Positions 12,017 through 23,733 of a DNA stretch of 64,000 bases are shown one piece after another. The stretch lies in the NCBI GenBank assembly GCA_946122785.1, contig CAMGYJ010000002.1:11730839-11794838 (forward strand). Direction: 5' to 3'. A program made the translations under genes and the position numbers. A model generated the notes under the pieces. It saw only the letters and a program-made list of their open reading frames with translations, searched no databases and had not been told where the DNA came from. Source of the DNA: Linum tenue (Eukaryota; Streptophyta; Magnoliopsida; Malpighiales; Linaceae). Position 1 is the stretch's first letter, and every line of letters begins with the position of its first letter.

Positions 12017-13390
12017 ACTGGCGCACACTGTGGGGCCAACTGAGATTAATACCAACGAACCGTCAATCCATCAAGACGAGGTGGACACACTGGATCTGCA
12101 ACCCGAAGTCGGGATTCGTCAAGATGCAAATGCAAACATCAATCTAGTTGCTATCTCCTAGAATCGAGGATCCCAACGAGATGGAAATGCCGGATCTGCA
12201 ACCCGAAGAAGGGATTCGTCAAGATGCAGCTCCAAACATCAATCAAGTTGCTATCTTCAAGAATCGAGGATCCCGACGAGATGAACATGCGGCAGGATCT
12301 GCAAGCCGAAGAAGGGATTTGTCAAGATGCAACTCAAAACATCAATCAATTTGCTATCTCCAAGAATATAGGATCTCCCGACCAAGATTGAGTTGGGTCA
12401 ATCTTTGGTCCGGAATTGCGGGTCCTCAACCCCACTAGTTCTTCCGTCGATTTGCCGCGAAATCATAGGATCCTCGATTCCTCCCATTGAATGGCGCCCT
12501 AACATCAACAATTGGCACTATAGTGAGGCTTGATGAAAAGTTCCATCAACAATTTGCGCTCACTATGGAACGCGGTGAAAATTTTTACAAATTGTCAACG
12601 TTAAACTCGCTAGGAGAGATGGTGGAGAAACTTGATGTCTTGCAATTCACAACGAGGTCGAGGGGGCAACGATTTTGGTCTACCACTAGTAAGACCTACG
12701 TTTAGCGGAAAAGCCCATGTAGTCTACTTTTTTAGTAGGCACACCTCCATGAATGAGGTCAAGGGCTCAATTCCCCGTGAATTGCTATTGTGTGAAAAAT
12801 ATCAACCTTTTAACCCACACCACCGTGCCCCCCCCCCATCTCTTCCGAATCCTGACGTGACAAATTTTGCATCATCATCACCAAACTGGTAGGGGAACCT
12901 GTTCCCTTCTCGTGCTCCAATTGAGAAAAATTAAAGTATGAGAAAGTTTTTGTAAACTCAAAAACTATATGTTAATTCCTCCTAAACTCTCATTTATACT
13001 TGTTATCAAAATTATCCTATGATGCTGCGTAATCCAAAATATTGTCCTTATGACTCATACACAGACAACGCTAAATACACACAATAAGGACACAAATATT
13101 GGCATTGATCGCCTGCAACAGTTGGTTTGGATCACCTACCATGATTGGCACGATTCTCCATGGTGCCCACCATGACTGGTGCGACCTGCCTGTCACAATC
13201 AACACGGCTTTTCATGATTGCTCGCCACGATGGTGCATCCCATCTATCATGATTAGCATGACTCTCCAACAATTGCTTGCTTAATTTGTGTCGGCCACAA
13301 ATAACATGATTTAACCACTTGGCTAGTGATATGATTACCCATATGAAACTCTGATCTCAACCTTAATTTTCCTATTGGTGAGGGGACAAT
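12017..13390 (+). repeat. Internal region 3 with ~100-bp tandem repeats
   Basis: Tandem units begin at about 12092, 12192 and 12295 (GGATCTGCAA, GGGATTCGTCAAGATGCA, TCAAGAATCGAGGATCCC). The rest is non-coding, including short CACGATG/CATGATTGGCACGA motifs around 13140-13260. Ends in the purine tract GGTGAGGGGACAAT. Function unknown. Confidence 0.8.
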
Positions 13391-14536
13391 TGATGACCCG
13401 ATATTCAACCGACATCATAGAACATATTGCTTTTATCGGGGACAATTGATGGACCCGATATTCAACCAATTTTGCTTATTCTTTACACATAGAGCTACTA
13501 GCAAATACAATTGGTGTTGCATTTTTTGTTTTCTCTATATACACATCAAATCCACTTCCTCATGGTAAACCCAAGCAGAATAAGAAGGAAATGCTACCTT
13601 GTGTTTTTATTTGATTGCTTGCCATTGTCTTCCACTTCTTTCAATCAAATGAAACAAACACCTAACTTAGCCTACTCTTTCTACACGTGGAAGGGATTTA
13701 TGGGTTAATGGTAAGTGAAAATCTAGTTTTACTTCCCCCACCAATCAAGTAAACACAAAAGCTAACCTTTCTCCCACATGGCATTAGGGGTGGGCGTTCG
13801 GTCGGTTCGGTTTGAACCGAACCGAACCACCAAATGCCGAATTTCCGAGACGTCCAACACACCAACCGAATTCGAACCGAGTTGTAATTTGGTTCGGTTC
13901 GACCGAACCGAATTACAACTCGGTTCGGTTCGGTTCGAATGGTCAAAACCGAATTTCCTTGCTGGTGGAGATTTTGCATGCTGCTGCCCCTGTTTTTGCA
14001 TTCTGGGCTGGCTTCTGGAAATGGGGTTGGCTGGCTGCTGTGCCCACCCCTACACTACATTTTTCCCATGGAAATTTGGCATGGGGGCTGCTCACTGCTG
14101 CCATTTCACATGTCATTTATAAATTTCCACCTGTCATTTCACATGTCTATCAAATACAATTAATTAAAATAAGCATTTAAAGTTGGAAGATAAATCAATT
14201 GTCCACCTACACATTACATCAAGTTGGAAGATAAATCAAGCACATTCAACACATTACATTGCATCAAGTTCTTCCAAATCCAAATATTCATTACAAAACA
14301 AATGGTTCTAAGTTCAAACTAATAAGAGAAAGGTAACCAATGTCTAAATTCCAAGCATAACTTGTACAAACTCCAAAGGTCTTGCTTCTTGGCTCTTCCC
14401 TCTTGGACAATTGACACCTTTGAATTCGAAAATAGTACAATAAACACAAAATAGTGATGGTTAGTGATTAATAAGTTTAGAGCTAATCACAAGTAACCAA
14501 GTAGAATAAAATAATTAGTTCTTCCCTTTGAAGTCA

Positions 14537-16816
14537 TCAACCATGCATAGAAACATCAGAAGTATCACCACAAGCACTACTGGATGCACTGCCATCGTTC
14601 CTCCTCCCACTCGGTACATTGGAAGTCGAGGTAGATGAAACTAGATTATCTCTTATAGAGATTGCATTCATCAACTTGTCCAATTCTGTATGATTAAAAG
14701 ACTCAAAATTAGTCATGACATAAAAATTAATCATGTTATAAATATGTAATGCTAAATTTGAAACTTCACCTTCATCTATTTTCTCAACCTCTTCTGGATC
14801 CTCCTCGATTGATGGTGGTGCAGAATCACCTCGAATCCAATCCGAGCTACAAATTAAAGCCTCTACTATCTTAGGAGTCAATGAACTTCTGAAATCATCT
14901 AGAATCCTCCCACCAGCACTAAAGGCAGATTCAGATGCAACGGTAGAGATTGGAACCGCTAGAACATCCTTAGCCATCATGGAAAGGGCAGGAAACCTCA
15001 AGCTGTTAACCTTCCACCAACCTAGTACATCAAATTTGAGCACCATTGGCTCGTCTTCCTCACGAAGGTATTTTTCAAGCTCGGATTTGTTTACCGCCCC
15101 TACAATTTGCTCTCTATGCTTTCTGTATTCAGCAAGTAGATCAAGCTCATCAGCATCACACTCCTCCATAATTGGGGCCAAAGAAGTAGAGGCATTCTTG
15201 CTTTGTTTTGACTTCCAAAGCTGTTCATAGTGAGCAAATAGATCAAATGTAGTGGTCTTCACATCCTCAGCCATACGTGCTCCCTTGCCACCCTCAGGAT
15301 ACACCCTTTTCAAAGCAAAGTCGACAAAACCCATCTTGTACCTCGGATTCATCACAGTGGAGATGTAAAGTAGCTTGTTCATTTTATCCACATCTCCCCA
15401 ATACTTCTCGTACTTCATCTTCATCTTGGTTGCCATGATACTCAAGTCGACATCTTTATCAACTTCCGTCTCCCACTTGTTTATCAAATGATATAGGGAA
15501 TGCACTTCCCGTAAGAACAAGTTAGAAGTGGTATACTTTGAGCCCGAGATCTTCAAGGTGAAGTCGTAGAACCGACCAAGAAACCCCATCATCCTCCTTG
15601 CATTCTCCCAATCATCCTTCTCCGGGACTCCAATTATGCCATGTCTATCCTTCCTGCTTTCCAAATCCTTTCGATAATGGTCATCATACATGTCAAACAT
15701 CTTGAACACCTTTTCAAACCTCTCAGCAGCCTGCAACATCAAGAATGTCGAGTTCCATCTAGTAGGAACATCAAGACACAAGCCACGCTTGCCTTCTACC
15801 TTTTGAACAGTAGCAAACTCATGAAATTTTTTCAACCTTTCTGGTGAGTTTCTAATAAACCTCACTGCTTCCCTAATTCTCTTCACCGACAATGAAATAT
15901 CTCCAAGCCCATCAGAAACAACCAAATTTAATATGTGAGCTACACATCTCATGTGAAGGAATTCACTATCACATATACTAGTGCCTCTAACATTAAAAAC
16001 TTCCTTCAATTTGGCCACAGCTGTATCATTAGAGCTAGCATTATCCACAGTAATTGTGAAGACCTTGTCAATTCCCCAATCATCCAAACAAGCAACAATG
16101 CCATCAGCAATATCTACACTTTTATGACCCTTAAGTTCCCCAAAATTGATGATCTTCTTTCTCAATTTCCAATCTTGATCAATGAAATGTGCAGTTAAGC
16201 ACATAAAACTATCTTGCTTGTTTGAAGTCCATGCATCAGTAGTCAAACAAATTCTTCCTTCACAACTTTGAAAAAAAACCTTTTCAAATTGTCTTTCATT
16301 TCACTATAGAAGGCAAAGCAATCCCTAGTAATTGTTCTTCTAGAAGGAATATTGAACATAGGGCAGCATAGTGACATGAAGTACTTAAACCCCATCCCAT
16401 CAACGAACTTGAATGGTTTTTCATCAACAATGAGCATGTAAGCTAATCCTTTTCTAGTAGCTTCTTGATCAAACTTCCAGTTCGTTAAAGTACCCGCACC
16501 TTCTACCCCAGTTTTTCCTAAGTTCAATAGTTGTTGAGTAGTACCTTTTTCGTCACCACAACCTTTTCGCATATGAACATTCATCGCATTGGTTCCATTA
16601 AGAAATGGATCGGCCTCATACTCCTTCCCACACTTCATACACCTTGACATCTTGTATCCGTCCGGGGCATTGAACTTTGTGAATTGAGTCCAACACACAG
16701 CTCTTGACTTCATTTCCTTTCTTTTTGGTTTTAGATTTTTTTTTTGTAGTAGAGCCGGGACGGGCAGCAGCTCCCTCCACCTCCACGGGAGCATCACCGG
16801 CTGATGAATCCTTTTC
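14537..16816 (-). pseudogene. hAT transposase, main exon (two homopolymer frameshifts)
   Basis: Cut-and-paste transposase of the Ac/Tam3 group. From the N-terminus: Lys-rich linker, BED-type zinc finger (CMKCGKEY...HMRKGC, about 16550-16650), the catalytic hAT core (LTTDAWTSNKQ, TVDNASSND, CVAHILNLVV), and the dimerisation domain (ALSMMAKDVLAVPISTVASE...SAFSAGG, about 14870-15010). The zinc-finger stretch reads in a different frame from the parts before and after it. The shifts map to a T10 run at 16736-16745 and a run of about eight T/A near 16267-16274, and they cancel each other. The remaining frame to the stop at 14537 is open. Either a recently dead copy or assembly errors in homopolymers. 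A start at 16816 is a spliced-exon start (acceptor TGTGTAG). Confidence 0.9.
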
Positions 16817-17006
16817 CTACACATTACACAATCAACAATTGAACACAATCAACACCAATAATAAAAAAATTACATAGGGCAGCCAGCATCTAATCTAATT
16901 AGGTGATTCTGCACCGATTCCATGTTACACTAAACCAACACTCCAACATACAATTAGCCATTAGGTCCATACAATTTAACTATAAAAACATTAACACTAA
17001 ACCTAC

Positions 17007-17522
17007 CGAAACATGGACTTCCTCAACTGGAATTTGTTGACTGTCGGTATTGGTGTTGGTGGCGCCACCAACATTCTTCTGTTTGCTCGGTTTCCGACTC
17101 GTGGAGGCAGTCATGTCTATTGGGTTTGGATTCTGGACTTCGGACTCGGAGCTGTTGGAGACTTGGAGTGTAGGAGACTCGGTGGCTGGTGGCAATGGCG
17201 GGGACGCCGGGGAGGACTGTCGGGCAAACGGCGTCGGCGTCGGGCTGTCAGGGAAACGGCGAGTCGCCGCCTGTCGAGTGTCAAGGAGGAGTGGAGTCGC
17301 CGCCTGCCGAGGAGGAGGAGTCGGCGCGGCGAGTCGGCGCCTGTCGAGTGTCGAGGAGGACTGGAGGAGGAGGATTCGCTGTTGCCCACTCCCAGTTCTG
17401 AGTTCCGACTTCCGAGCAGAGCTGCTGCTTGCTTCGAGTTCGCGATTCCGAGGGCCGAGGGGCGAGGTCTGCGACTGCGGTCTGCGAGTGCAAGGAGGAG
17501 AGGAGACGAGGAGAGGATTCAA
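17007..17522 (-). CDS. hAT transposase, probable first exon
   Basis: 172 codons from ATG 17522, rich in Ser, Pro, Thr and Arg, then SEVQNPNPIDMTASTSRKPS. A donor GTAGGT follows at 17006 in phase 0, and the acceptor upstream of 16816 keeps the frame. The opposite strand is open over the same stretch only because of GC-rich composition. Low-complexity N-termini before the BED finger are common in this family; the exact start is uncertain. Confidence 0.55.
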
Positions 17523-18779
17523 TCTCCTGACCTAGGGTTAGAGACTAGTGGGCTGGGCTGAGGAGTGAGGCCCGCCCAATTCAATTGTGGGATACTGGGA
17601 TAGGCGTGGGCCAAGTATTGGGCTGAGGAGGTGCTGGGTAGTGGCTAGTGGGTTGGGCTGGTTATTATTTCGGAATTCGGTCGGTGATTTCGGTATTTCG
17701 GTTCGGTTCAAACGCGTCTGGTTTCCGAAATACACTACATTCATGTCCGAATTTCGAACCTAAATTTATATATCTCGGTTTCGGTTGGTTTTTGTTCGGT
17801 TCGGTAAAACCGAACCTAATGCCCACCCCTACATGATAATGACTAGACCCTTGTCTTTCAACCTCCTCTTTGATACCAAACAAGACACCATACTCATTTT
17901 CACTTACACGTGGGAGAAGCCTAGCAAGGAAACCCTTTTCAATTGGTCGGTATTGTTGCTTCATTTTATTCCACCAAGCCCCCAATATTCACTTCCCCAC
18001 ATCAATACACGTGGGATGAAGAGTAGTTTACTAGTTTTCTACTTCTCCAGTCTACACCCACTCACTAACCATTCCCTAATCCAAGTCTCCACCAATAGTG
18101 AGTTGCATGGGTGGATATATTACCCACCTCCCGCCACTTATACGTGTACAGAAGAAATATATGAGGTAAGTGGGTTTCTCTCTTTCTTTCTAATTTTATC
18201 TATTATATGTTTGCTTGTAGCCAACCATCCACTGCACCTGGTTGCGAGGTAAGTGTATTATTGTTATTTTATTATGAACACGCCATTCACGTCAGAAGTA
18301 GAAGGTACCTATAAATAGGACTCTTATTTATGTTTTCTGAAGATGAGATTTTGGATAAAACTCCGAACCTCTCTAAATAGTTGGTCTCAAACTCGTAGAA
18401 TTCACTTTCTCAGAACGAGTTCAATTTAGGTTGAACTCTAAATCTCTCTCTAAGGAGGCTCAATACACAACTCCCAGTTACTCTTCTCTCAATACTGACT
18501 TGAGCTTTGGAGAAGGTCCCCGCCGACCACCGCGGTAGGTCTTTTTTTGCAGGTGTCCATCTCAAAGGCTGGTGGCAGACGTTGGCCAGTCAATCAGCGC
18601 TCACCGGACCTCAAACACATTGAAGCTGGCTCCTAGAGCTTGGCATCAACAACTTTTAAAGATTTAAAGTGCAATTTAGTCCACTTTTATGCACTAAAGT
18701 TTTTATGTGGAAACAAAAGAGTTTTGGTGACCTAGAAGTGTAAAACCGTAAGCGTTTAAGTTTTAAAACGCGTTTTTGA

Positions 18780-19055
18780 TTGCATTGGCTGCAAATGATG
18801 GAGTTGGAAGAATGTCTTTACCACACCTATGAGGACAATCGCATGTACAACGCCTATGGTAATCACGTTTTGCTCTATAACGCACGCCTAAAACTATTCC
18901 AGGGCAAGTTGCATTTAAGGTGGTCGCGACCATTCACGATCACCCAGGTATTCCCGCATGGCGCGGTGGGGATCAACAATGCTCAAACTGAGCCGTTTAA
19001 GGTGAACGGTCACCTCTTGAAGCCTTATTTGGTTGGTGTTGTGGAGAGCCCATAG
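18780..19055 (+). pseudogene. Athila-like polyprotein C-terminus
   Basis: Matches the end of plant Ty3-gypsy (Tat/Athila group) integrases: LQMMELEECLYHTYEDNRMY, VLLYNARLKLFQGKLHLRWS, VFPHGAV, FKVNGHLLKPY. Fragment only; the catalytic core is absent. A sequence CGCTTGTGGGGAGGCAACC just downstream also occurs, on the other strand, next to the gag-protease end of the second Athila-like element (near 41850). Confidence 0.82.
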
Positions 19056-19619
19056 CCGCTGATAAGCTCGAGGACCCTTAGTTCCTCCATCTGCATCCAT
19101 CTAAAAGACGATAAAGAAGCGCTTGTGGGGAGGCAACCCCACCACTATTTGCATTTCTTGTCCTATTTCTTTTGATTTTTTGTTTCTTTTGGGTCGAAGG
19201 AGTTGGCTGTTTCGTTTCGGCAAAAAATCACTCAAAACGATGTAGCTGGAGTTCTGCACGACCAGGCCACTAAAATGCACGATCGCGTTTTTTCACAGCC
19301 CTGCACGTGTGACATCTCTGGAAAACATGCACGAGCAAGGGGGACTGCTGCACGATCGCGTGGATTCCTCGGCCAGCCCGTGCGTAATTCTCGACAGTGC
19401 ACGACCAGAATTCAAAATCGTATGGTCGTACGCTCTGCCCATGTGATGCGCCTTGTCGCCTATAAAATCCTGCGGCCTCTCCTTTCGTATCATGTTTATT
19501 TGAGCCGCTATTAGGTCGTCGGAGGCGATTCCTGGTGAGACTCCGACGAGCACTTTCCGGGCAGAATTTGGGCGTTTCGTTGCTTCTGTTGCCTCCCTCT
19601 CACCAGGAGCACTTTCCAG

Positions 19620-20345
19620 GATCATGTCGAAGCCCAACCTTAAGCACGGTTCGTCCAAGATATGAAGTAGGGGCTGCAAAAAGTCCAGTTCAAGCGCGTC
19701 TTGGAGGCTACGACAAGCATCATTTCTAGAGCAAGAAAGCATTACAGAGCATCAACTGCTATGAACCCTTCCATGCTGTTGTTCGCAACCGGATGTGACG
19801 CCGCAAGCAGGCTCTGCGCGATAAGCAGTGTTATTAAAGCCGAGCCGAGCCACTCGACCCGACCTGTAAAACCGCTACCCGGTCACAAAATCGGCTTTGA
19901 ATAGTTTAAAAGTCGCTCCGGTTTTATGTAGCGGTTGGCGAGAGGCCGAGGCGGTTAACCGCTCGAGCCGCTCGTCCGGTTTTTGCCATTCAGCTGTTAA
20001 ATTTAATTGAAAATTGAAATAAACCAAAAACGTCGGGCTCTCAAACTGAATCCTTATTTCTATTTCACAATTTCGAAGGAAAGAGATGAACTCTGATTAA
20101 GAAATGTCCACTATTTATACTGATAACGTTTATTAGGTATCAATTCTCTAACAGTTTTTAAACGGTCTATTGCCGATTGGACCATTAAAGTGCGAGCCGT
20201 TCGCATTACCGGGTCATGCTCCGGTTCGCTTATGACAACGTTGGCGATAAGGTCTATTATGAGTTGGTGATCGAGTTTTACTACACCTTTGTACACACCG
20301 AGACCACCAATTGGATGAACAGTGATGCTATCAAGTTCAGGCCGG
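19620..20345 (+). pseudogene. Env-position ORF (putative plant transposon protein), N-terminal part
   Basis: A degraded start (MSKPNLKHGSSK at about 19625), then after disrupted sequence the segment YYELVIEFYYTFVHTE...DAIKFRP (about 20240-20345), which corresponds to YTELVWEFYTTFHYDR...YAVTFRM in the intact homologue at 39192-40649. A GAGCCGAGCC-rich stretch at about 19830-20000 has no counterpart and may be a small insertion. The frame is cut by the Del element at about 20346. Confidence 0.7.
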
Positions 20346-21191
20346 TTTAAAGAGGGCTAGATTTAATCCTTGAGTTATGTCATGTTTTATTATGACTTTG
20401 ATTATGTATCTTTATATATTTTCTCCATGGTTGAGATCAAAATTTCATGATATGTATGTAAGTACAAGTACCACGTTAAACAAGTAAGATTATGTTTTAA
20501 ACCCTCATTCAGCTAGCAACTAACGGTCACCTCACTCCCCATAGTAAGGGAGTATATCATTTATTGATCCCCAGTCCTGGATTGTAAGGATATCATGGAC
20601 ACTCATGCATGGGTTGTAAGGAGGTTATGGATCCCCACTCCTGGATTGTAAGGAGTCGGTGCCCACAGCCGTGTAGAGCGTGCAGTACCTTATTTCCCAT
20701 GAGAGGAAACATGGTTACGAATAAGTAAACTGGTGATCGTCGTAGTGTGATAGTTAAGTCAAGTTTGGGGCCCCTTTTCAAGTAAACTAAGTGGAATCAT
20801 AAACTTTATGAGCTTAAATATTCTTTTGCGTAAAATTGTTGGTGGATACTACCTTTAAAATAAGTCACACCTACAACTGACCCAACGCCCACACATGATT
20901 AGGAGCATAACGACCACCAATATGAGCATGGTTGTTGTTCACGATGTCATCAGAGGGGTTATTAGCCTTGAAGACTCCAACAGAGAACTCGTTTCCTATC
21001 TTATGCATTCTCTATTAGTAGACTTGAGACAGATGCTTAGACTTGAGACAGAACTTGTTAAATTGAATTTTTCTTTGGGTTTTGGACTTTGATCATGAGT
21101 ATTTTCTTAAAGTTCTTTTCGACGAATATCTATTTCTGTTTAAGAAGAGCATTTTGTTAAATTTAGTGACCAGCCGGTCTAGGTTGTTACA
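20346..21191 (+). repeat. Del-type 5' LTR, left-truncated
   Basis: 846 bp matching 26458-27307, including CCCCATAGTRAGGGAGTATATCAT and the GGATTGTAAGGAG repeats, ending TTGTTACA. The copy at 25918 extends about 540 bp further 5', so this one lost its start, with the join at a shared TTAAAG. Confidence 0.82.
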
Positions 21192-21193
21192 TT

Positions 21194-21206
21194 TTGGTAT
21201 CAGATT
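21194..21206 (+). promoter_or_regulatory. tRNA-Met primer-binding site
   Basis: TTGGTATCAGATT directly after the LTR; active relatives have TGGTATCAGAGC, so two bases have changed. Confidence 0.75.
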
Positions 21207-21404
21207 CGGTCTCCCTCTGTCTTCACTTTGTTAGTGAGATACTAGGAACTTGGCCTTCATGTTTCCTATGTGTAGAAAGGTTTTTAGAAGTTTTCAACCA
21301 AGTTTTCACGAAAATAGAAAATAATTTTTAGCATCCAGTCTCGTCTACTAACAGGTGCAAAAGTTTCAAGGTTCTGACACAATGTCGTTGCCTTATGTAG
21401 GAGT

Positions 21405-23733
21405 ATGAATGTGGAAAGCTCTCAACAAGTTGGTGGTCGACGCCCACCTCCAAATTACACTGCACTCTGGAAGATGGGTTTCAAAGATTTTGAGGGATCG
21501 TCCGGCCTTGAGGTGGTCGATGCATTGCTGCTGAAACTCACCTACACCCTGGATGAGTTGCGCATCCATAACCACAAGGACAGGATTGCCATGGCTGTCT
21601 ACGTGCTCCAGGGAACTGCTAGAGATTGGTGGCACCTCCAACCAGAGAGTGAAGTGGTACCTCTGGAGATCACCGGGAACCAGTTCGTGAAGATGTTCCT
21701 CGATGAGTACATTCCCCAAACCATCAGGGACGATAAGAGGGAAGATTTAACGAAGCTGGAGCAGTAGTGGGGGCAGAGTGTCACTGAATACACATAATTA
21801 TTCAAGAAGTTGTGCAAATATGCTAATCTTGTGTACTAGACTGTAGCAGGGATGCAAGATCGCTATGTTCGGGGCTTAAGGGCGGATCTGAAGAAATTTA
21901 TGGGAGAAGCGGAAAGAGCATCTCAATCCATCACATACCAAACTTCCCTACGCATTGAGAGGGATGAGAAGACAACACAGCTAGGGTTGGCAATTTTACC
22001 CATACCCATGGGTTTTTAATTATCCAACCCATTTGGGTTGGATCTGAAATCCAAGTCAATTATAAATGGGTGAAGTCAGATGGGTCGATACCCATACCCA
22101 TTATGTTGGAACTACTTGGGTTTACCCATGGACTTGGTTTAAAAAATCCAAATCCAAATAATTATAAACAAAAAAAATCGATATCTGTCCTTCTAAAATT
22201 CATACTCGACATTCTCTCTCTTCCCTCTCTCTCTCTTTAGCCTCAAACACCGCCGGCGGCTGGTTGCACCTTGCACAATCGAGACCATCATCCGCTGTCG
22301 CAATCCTTTGTAGCGTCTCAGGAAATCCACTCCGCTAGACTCTTAGATCTATTCTCCAGCTCTCTTCTCTAGTCGATCGGAGACCAAAATCCTGCTCGCC
22401 ACACCCAGTTGCCAGCTCCGCCTCCACGACACCCTCTGTTTCCGTTAATTCTCCTCTACAAGTCGCTTGTTCAAGAATGGCTGTGATAGTGTTCAACCCT
22501 TGTTCAAGAATGGCGGTGATAATGTTCCTAAAGTAGGAATTTCGATTCAAGGTAGTGGGTTGAGGTTTCAATCAATGCTTTACAGGTCCAATTCAAGAAT
22601 GGCGGTGATAATGTTCCTAAAGTAGGAATTTCGATTCAAGGTAGTGGGTTGAGGTTTCAATGGATTCTAGTAAAAAGGGTAAGCATCCCAGAACAAGTAA
22701 TCAAGTAGTCAAAAGAGCGACCCGCAGGCCCCAGATCACGACCGCTCGGAGGACGACGACGGCGACGATTCCGACTCTTCCTCCGACGCCATCGAGGAAG
22801 GTCCCAGTTGCTCTGTTAACAGCATCCCCGCCACTTCCTCTGCATTCGGAGCTCAACCCATCGACGACGGCGCTTGATCTGTGGCTAAAGTTGTCGCCTG
22901 TCGGAAGCCGAGGCACCGACGCCGTCGAAGCAAGCTACCCAGCTGTGGAAGAGCAGGAACAAGTTGTAGCACAAGTTATGTTTTAGTACCTTAAAAAAAT
23001 TGTTTTATATTTTAGTACCTAAAAAATAAACCATTTACAAACAGGTCCAAAGTAATGGGTACCCATACTCAACCCATACCCATTTTAAAATCCAAACAGT
23101 ATCCAAACCCAACTCTACATATCCAAACCCATATAGATAAATCCATACCTTACCCATATAGATGGGTATAATTGGGTTTGGGCAAAAATATCCATGGGTG
23201 GGTAAATTGCCATCCTAGAACACAGTTATAGAGGGCTAGCTGATTGGATACCAGAAAGAGGAAGGCGTCCACCTACTCCAGAGGCCAAACACACTCGATC
23301 CATTCTAATAAGAGGGGGTCTAGTTCCTTCACTCAGCAGCAGTCACAGAGTCAGGAAGGTTCCACAAGGACTACACCCACGCTGTATCAGTATCCGCTTT
23401 GTAAGTTTTGTGAGAAGAGACATCTGGGAGAGTGCAGGCGTAAGATGGGCATTTGTTTTGAGTGTGGCGAGCTTGTTCATATCTTGGCAAGCTTCCCAAG
23501 GCTCACTGAACGCACTAGGGTGATGTCTGAGAACTCAGTGGGTGGAGGAGGGGCACATTCTGGTGGAAAATTCAATGGAAGAGCTGCTAACACCACTACC
23601 AACGACAGCTTCGACAATTGCCGCGACCAGAGTCAGATGTCCAAGATTGGGGGACGACCCAACCTCTTTGCCATGGAGAGGGAGGTGGCTAACACGGCCC
23701 AGAGTTCGTGACTGGTACAGTTTATATTCATGA
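21405..23733 (+). pseudogene. Del-type gag, split by a MITE
   Basis: Retrotransposon gag domain from 21405 (LWKMGFKDFEGSSG, YVLQGTARDWWH, FVKMFLDEYIPQ), stops from 21765 on, more gag to 21981, a hAT MITE at 21982-23217, then the linker and zinc knuckle region (CFECGELVH, about 23455-23482). The last Cys of the CCHC knuckle is replaced by Phe. The family's capsid protein; this copy is dead. Confidence 0.85.
21982..23217. mobile_element. hAT-type non-autonomous element with CCCATACCCAT iterons
   Basis: 1.24 kb, ends TAGGGTTGGCAATTTTACCC and GGGTAAATTGCCATCCTA. AACACAG flanks both sides (21974-21980 and 23219-23225). Both subterminal regions carry ACCCATACCCAT-type motifs. Inside is a direct duplication of about 73 bp (22510-22583 and 22589-22661, TCAAGAATGGCGGTGATAAT) and a 109-codon ORF (22660-22986) of unknown origin. 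No transposase domain. Confidence 0.88.

Larger units (their letters stand above)
13785..17831 (-). mobile_element. hAT element with transposase gene (4.05 kb)
   Basis: Terminal inverted repeats TAGGGGTGGGC / GCCCACCCCTA. Flanks CATGGCAT (13777-13784) and CATGATAA (17832-17839) share 5 of 8 bases, a decayed or imperfect 8-bp duplication. Both flanks are one LTR4 that is continuous in LTR3, which proves the insertion. Subterminal regions are dense in AACCG/CGGTT motifs (13800-13945 and 17680-17820). The transposase gene is on the - strand. Confidence 0.92.
7179..18651 (+). mobile_element. Head-to-tail array of a small non-autonomous LTR retrotransposon
   Basis: Order: LTR1 (5' truncated, 7179-8344), internal 1 (8345-9118, truncated), LTR2 (truncated, 9119-9406), internal 2 (9407-10783), LTR3 (complete, 10784-12016), internal 3 (12017-13390), LTR4 (13391-18651, split by a hAT). 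LTRs start TGATGGACCC and end GGCATCWACA, each followed by a primer-site-like WTGGCGCACAC. A purine tract (GGTAAGGGGGCAAT, or GGTGAGGGGACAAT) precedes LTR3 and LTR4. The internal parts carry no gag or pol, so the family must be mobilised by another element. Confidence 0.85.
13391..18651 (+). repeat. LTR4, split by the hAT element
   Basis: 13391-13784 plus 17832-18651 together match LTR3. The LTR start is partly duplicated: TGATGACCCGATATTC at 13391 and a second start-like copy TGATGGACCCGATATTC near 13448. Ends GGCATCAACA at 18651, after which the sequence is Athila-like. Confidence 0.83.

Noticed and set aside
17013..17561. 182-codon ORF on the + strand, GC-rich
   Set aside because: Antisense of the hAT first exon. 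Arg/Gly runs come from base composition, and two other frames are equally open.
19830..20110. GAGCCGAGCC/CGGTT-rich stretch as another hAT MITE
   Set aside because: No TAGGG ends and no 8-bp duplication found; left as a possible small insertion.
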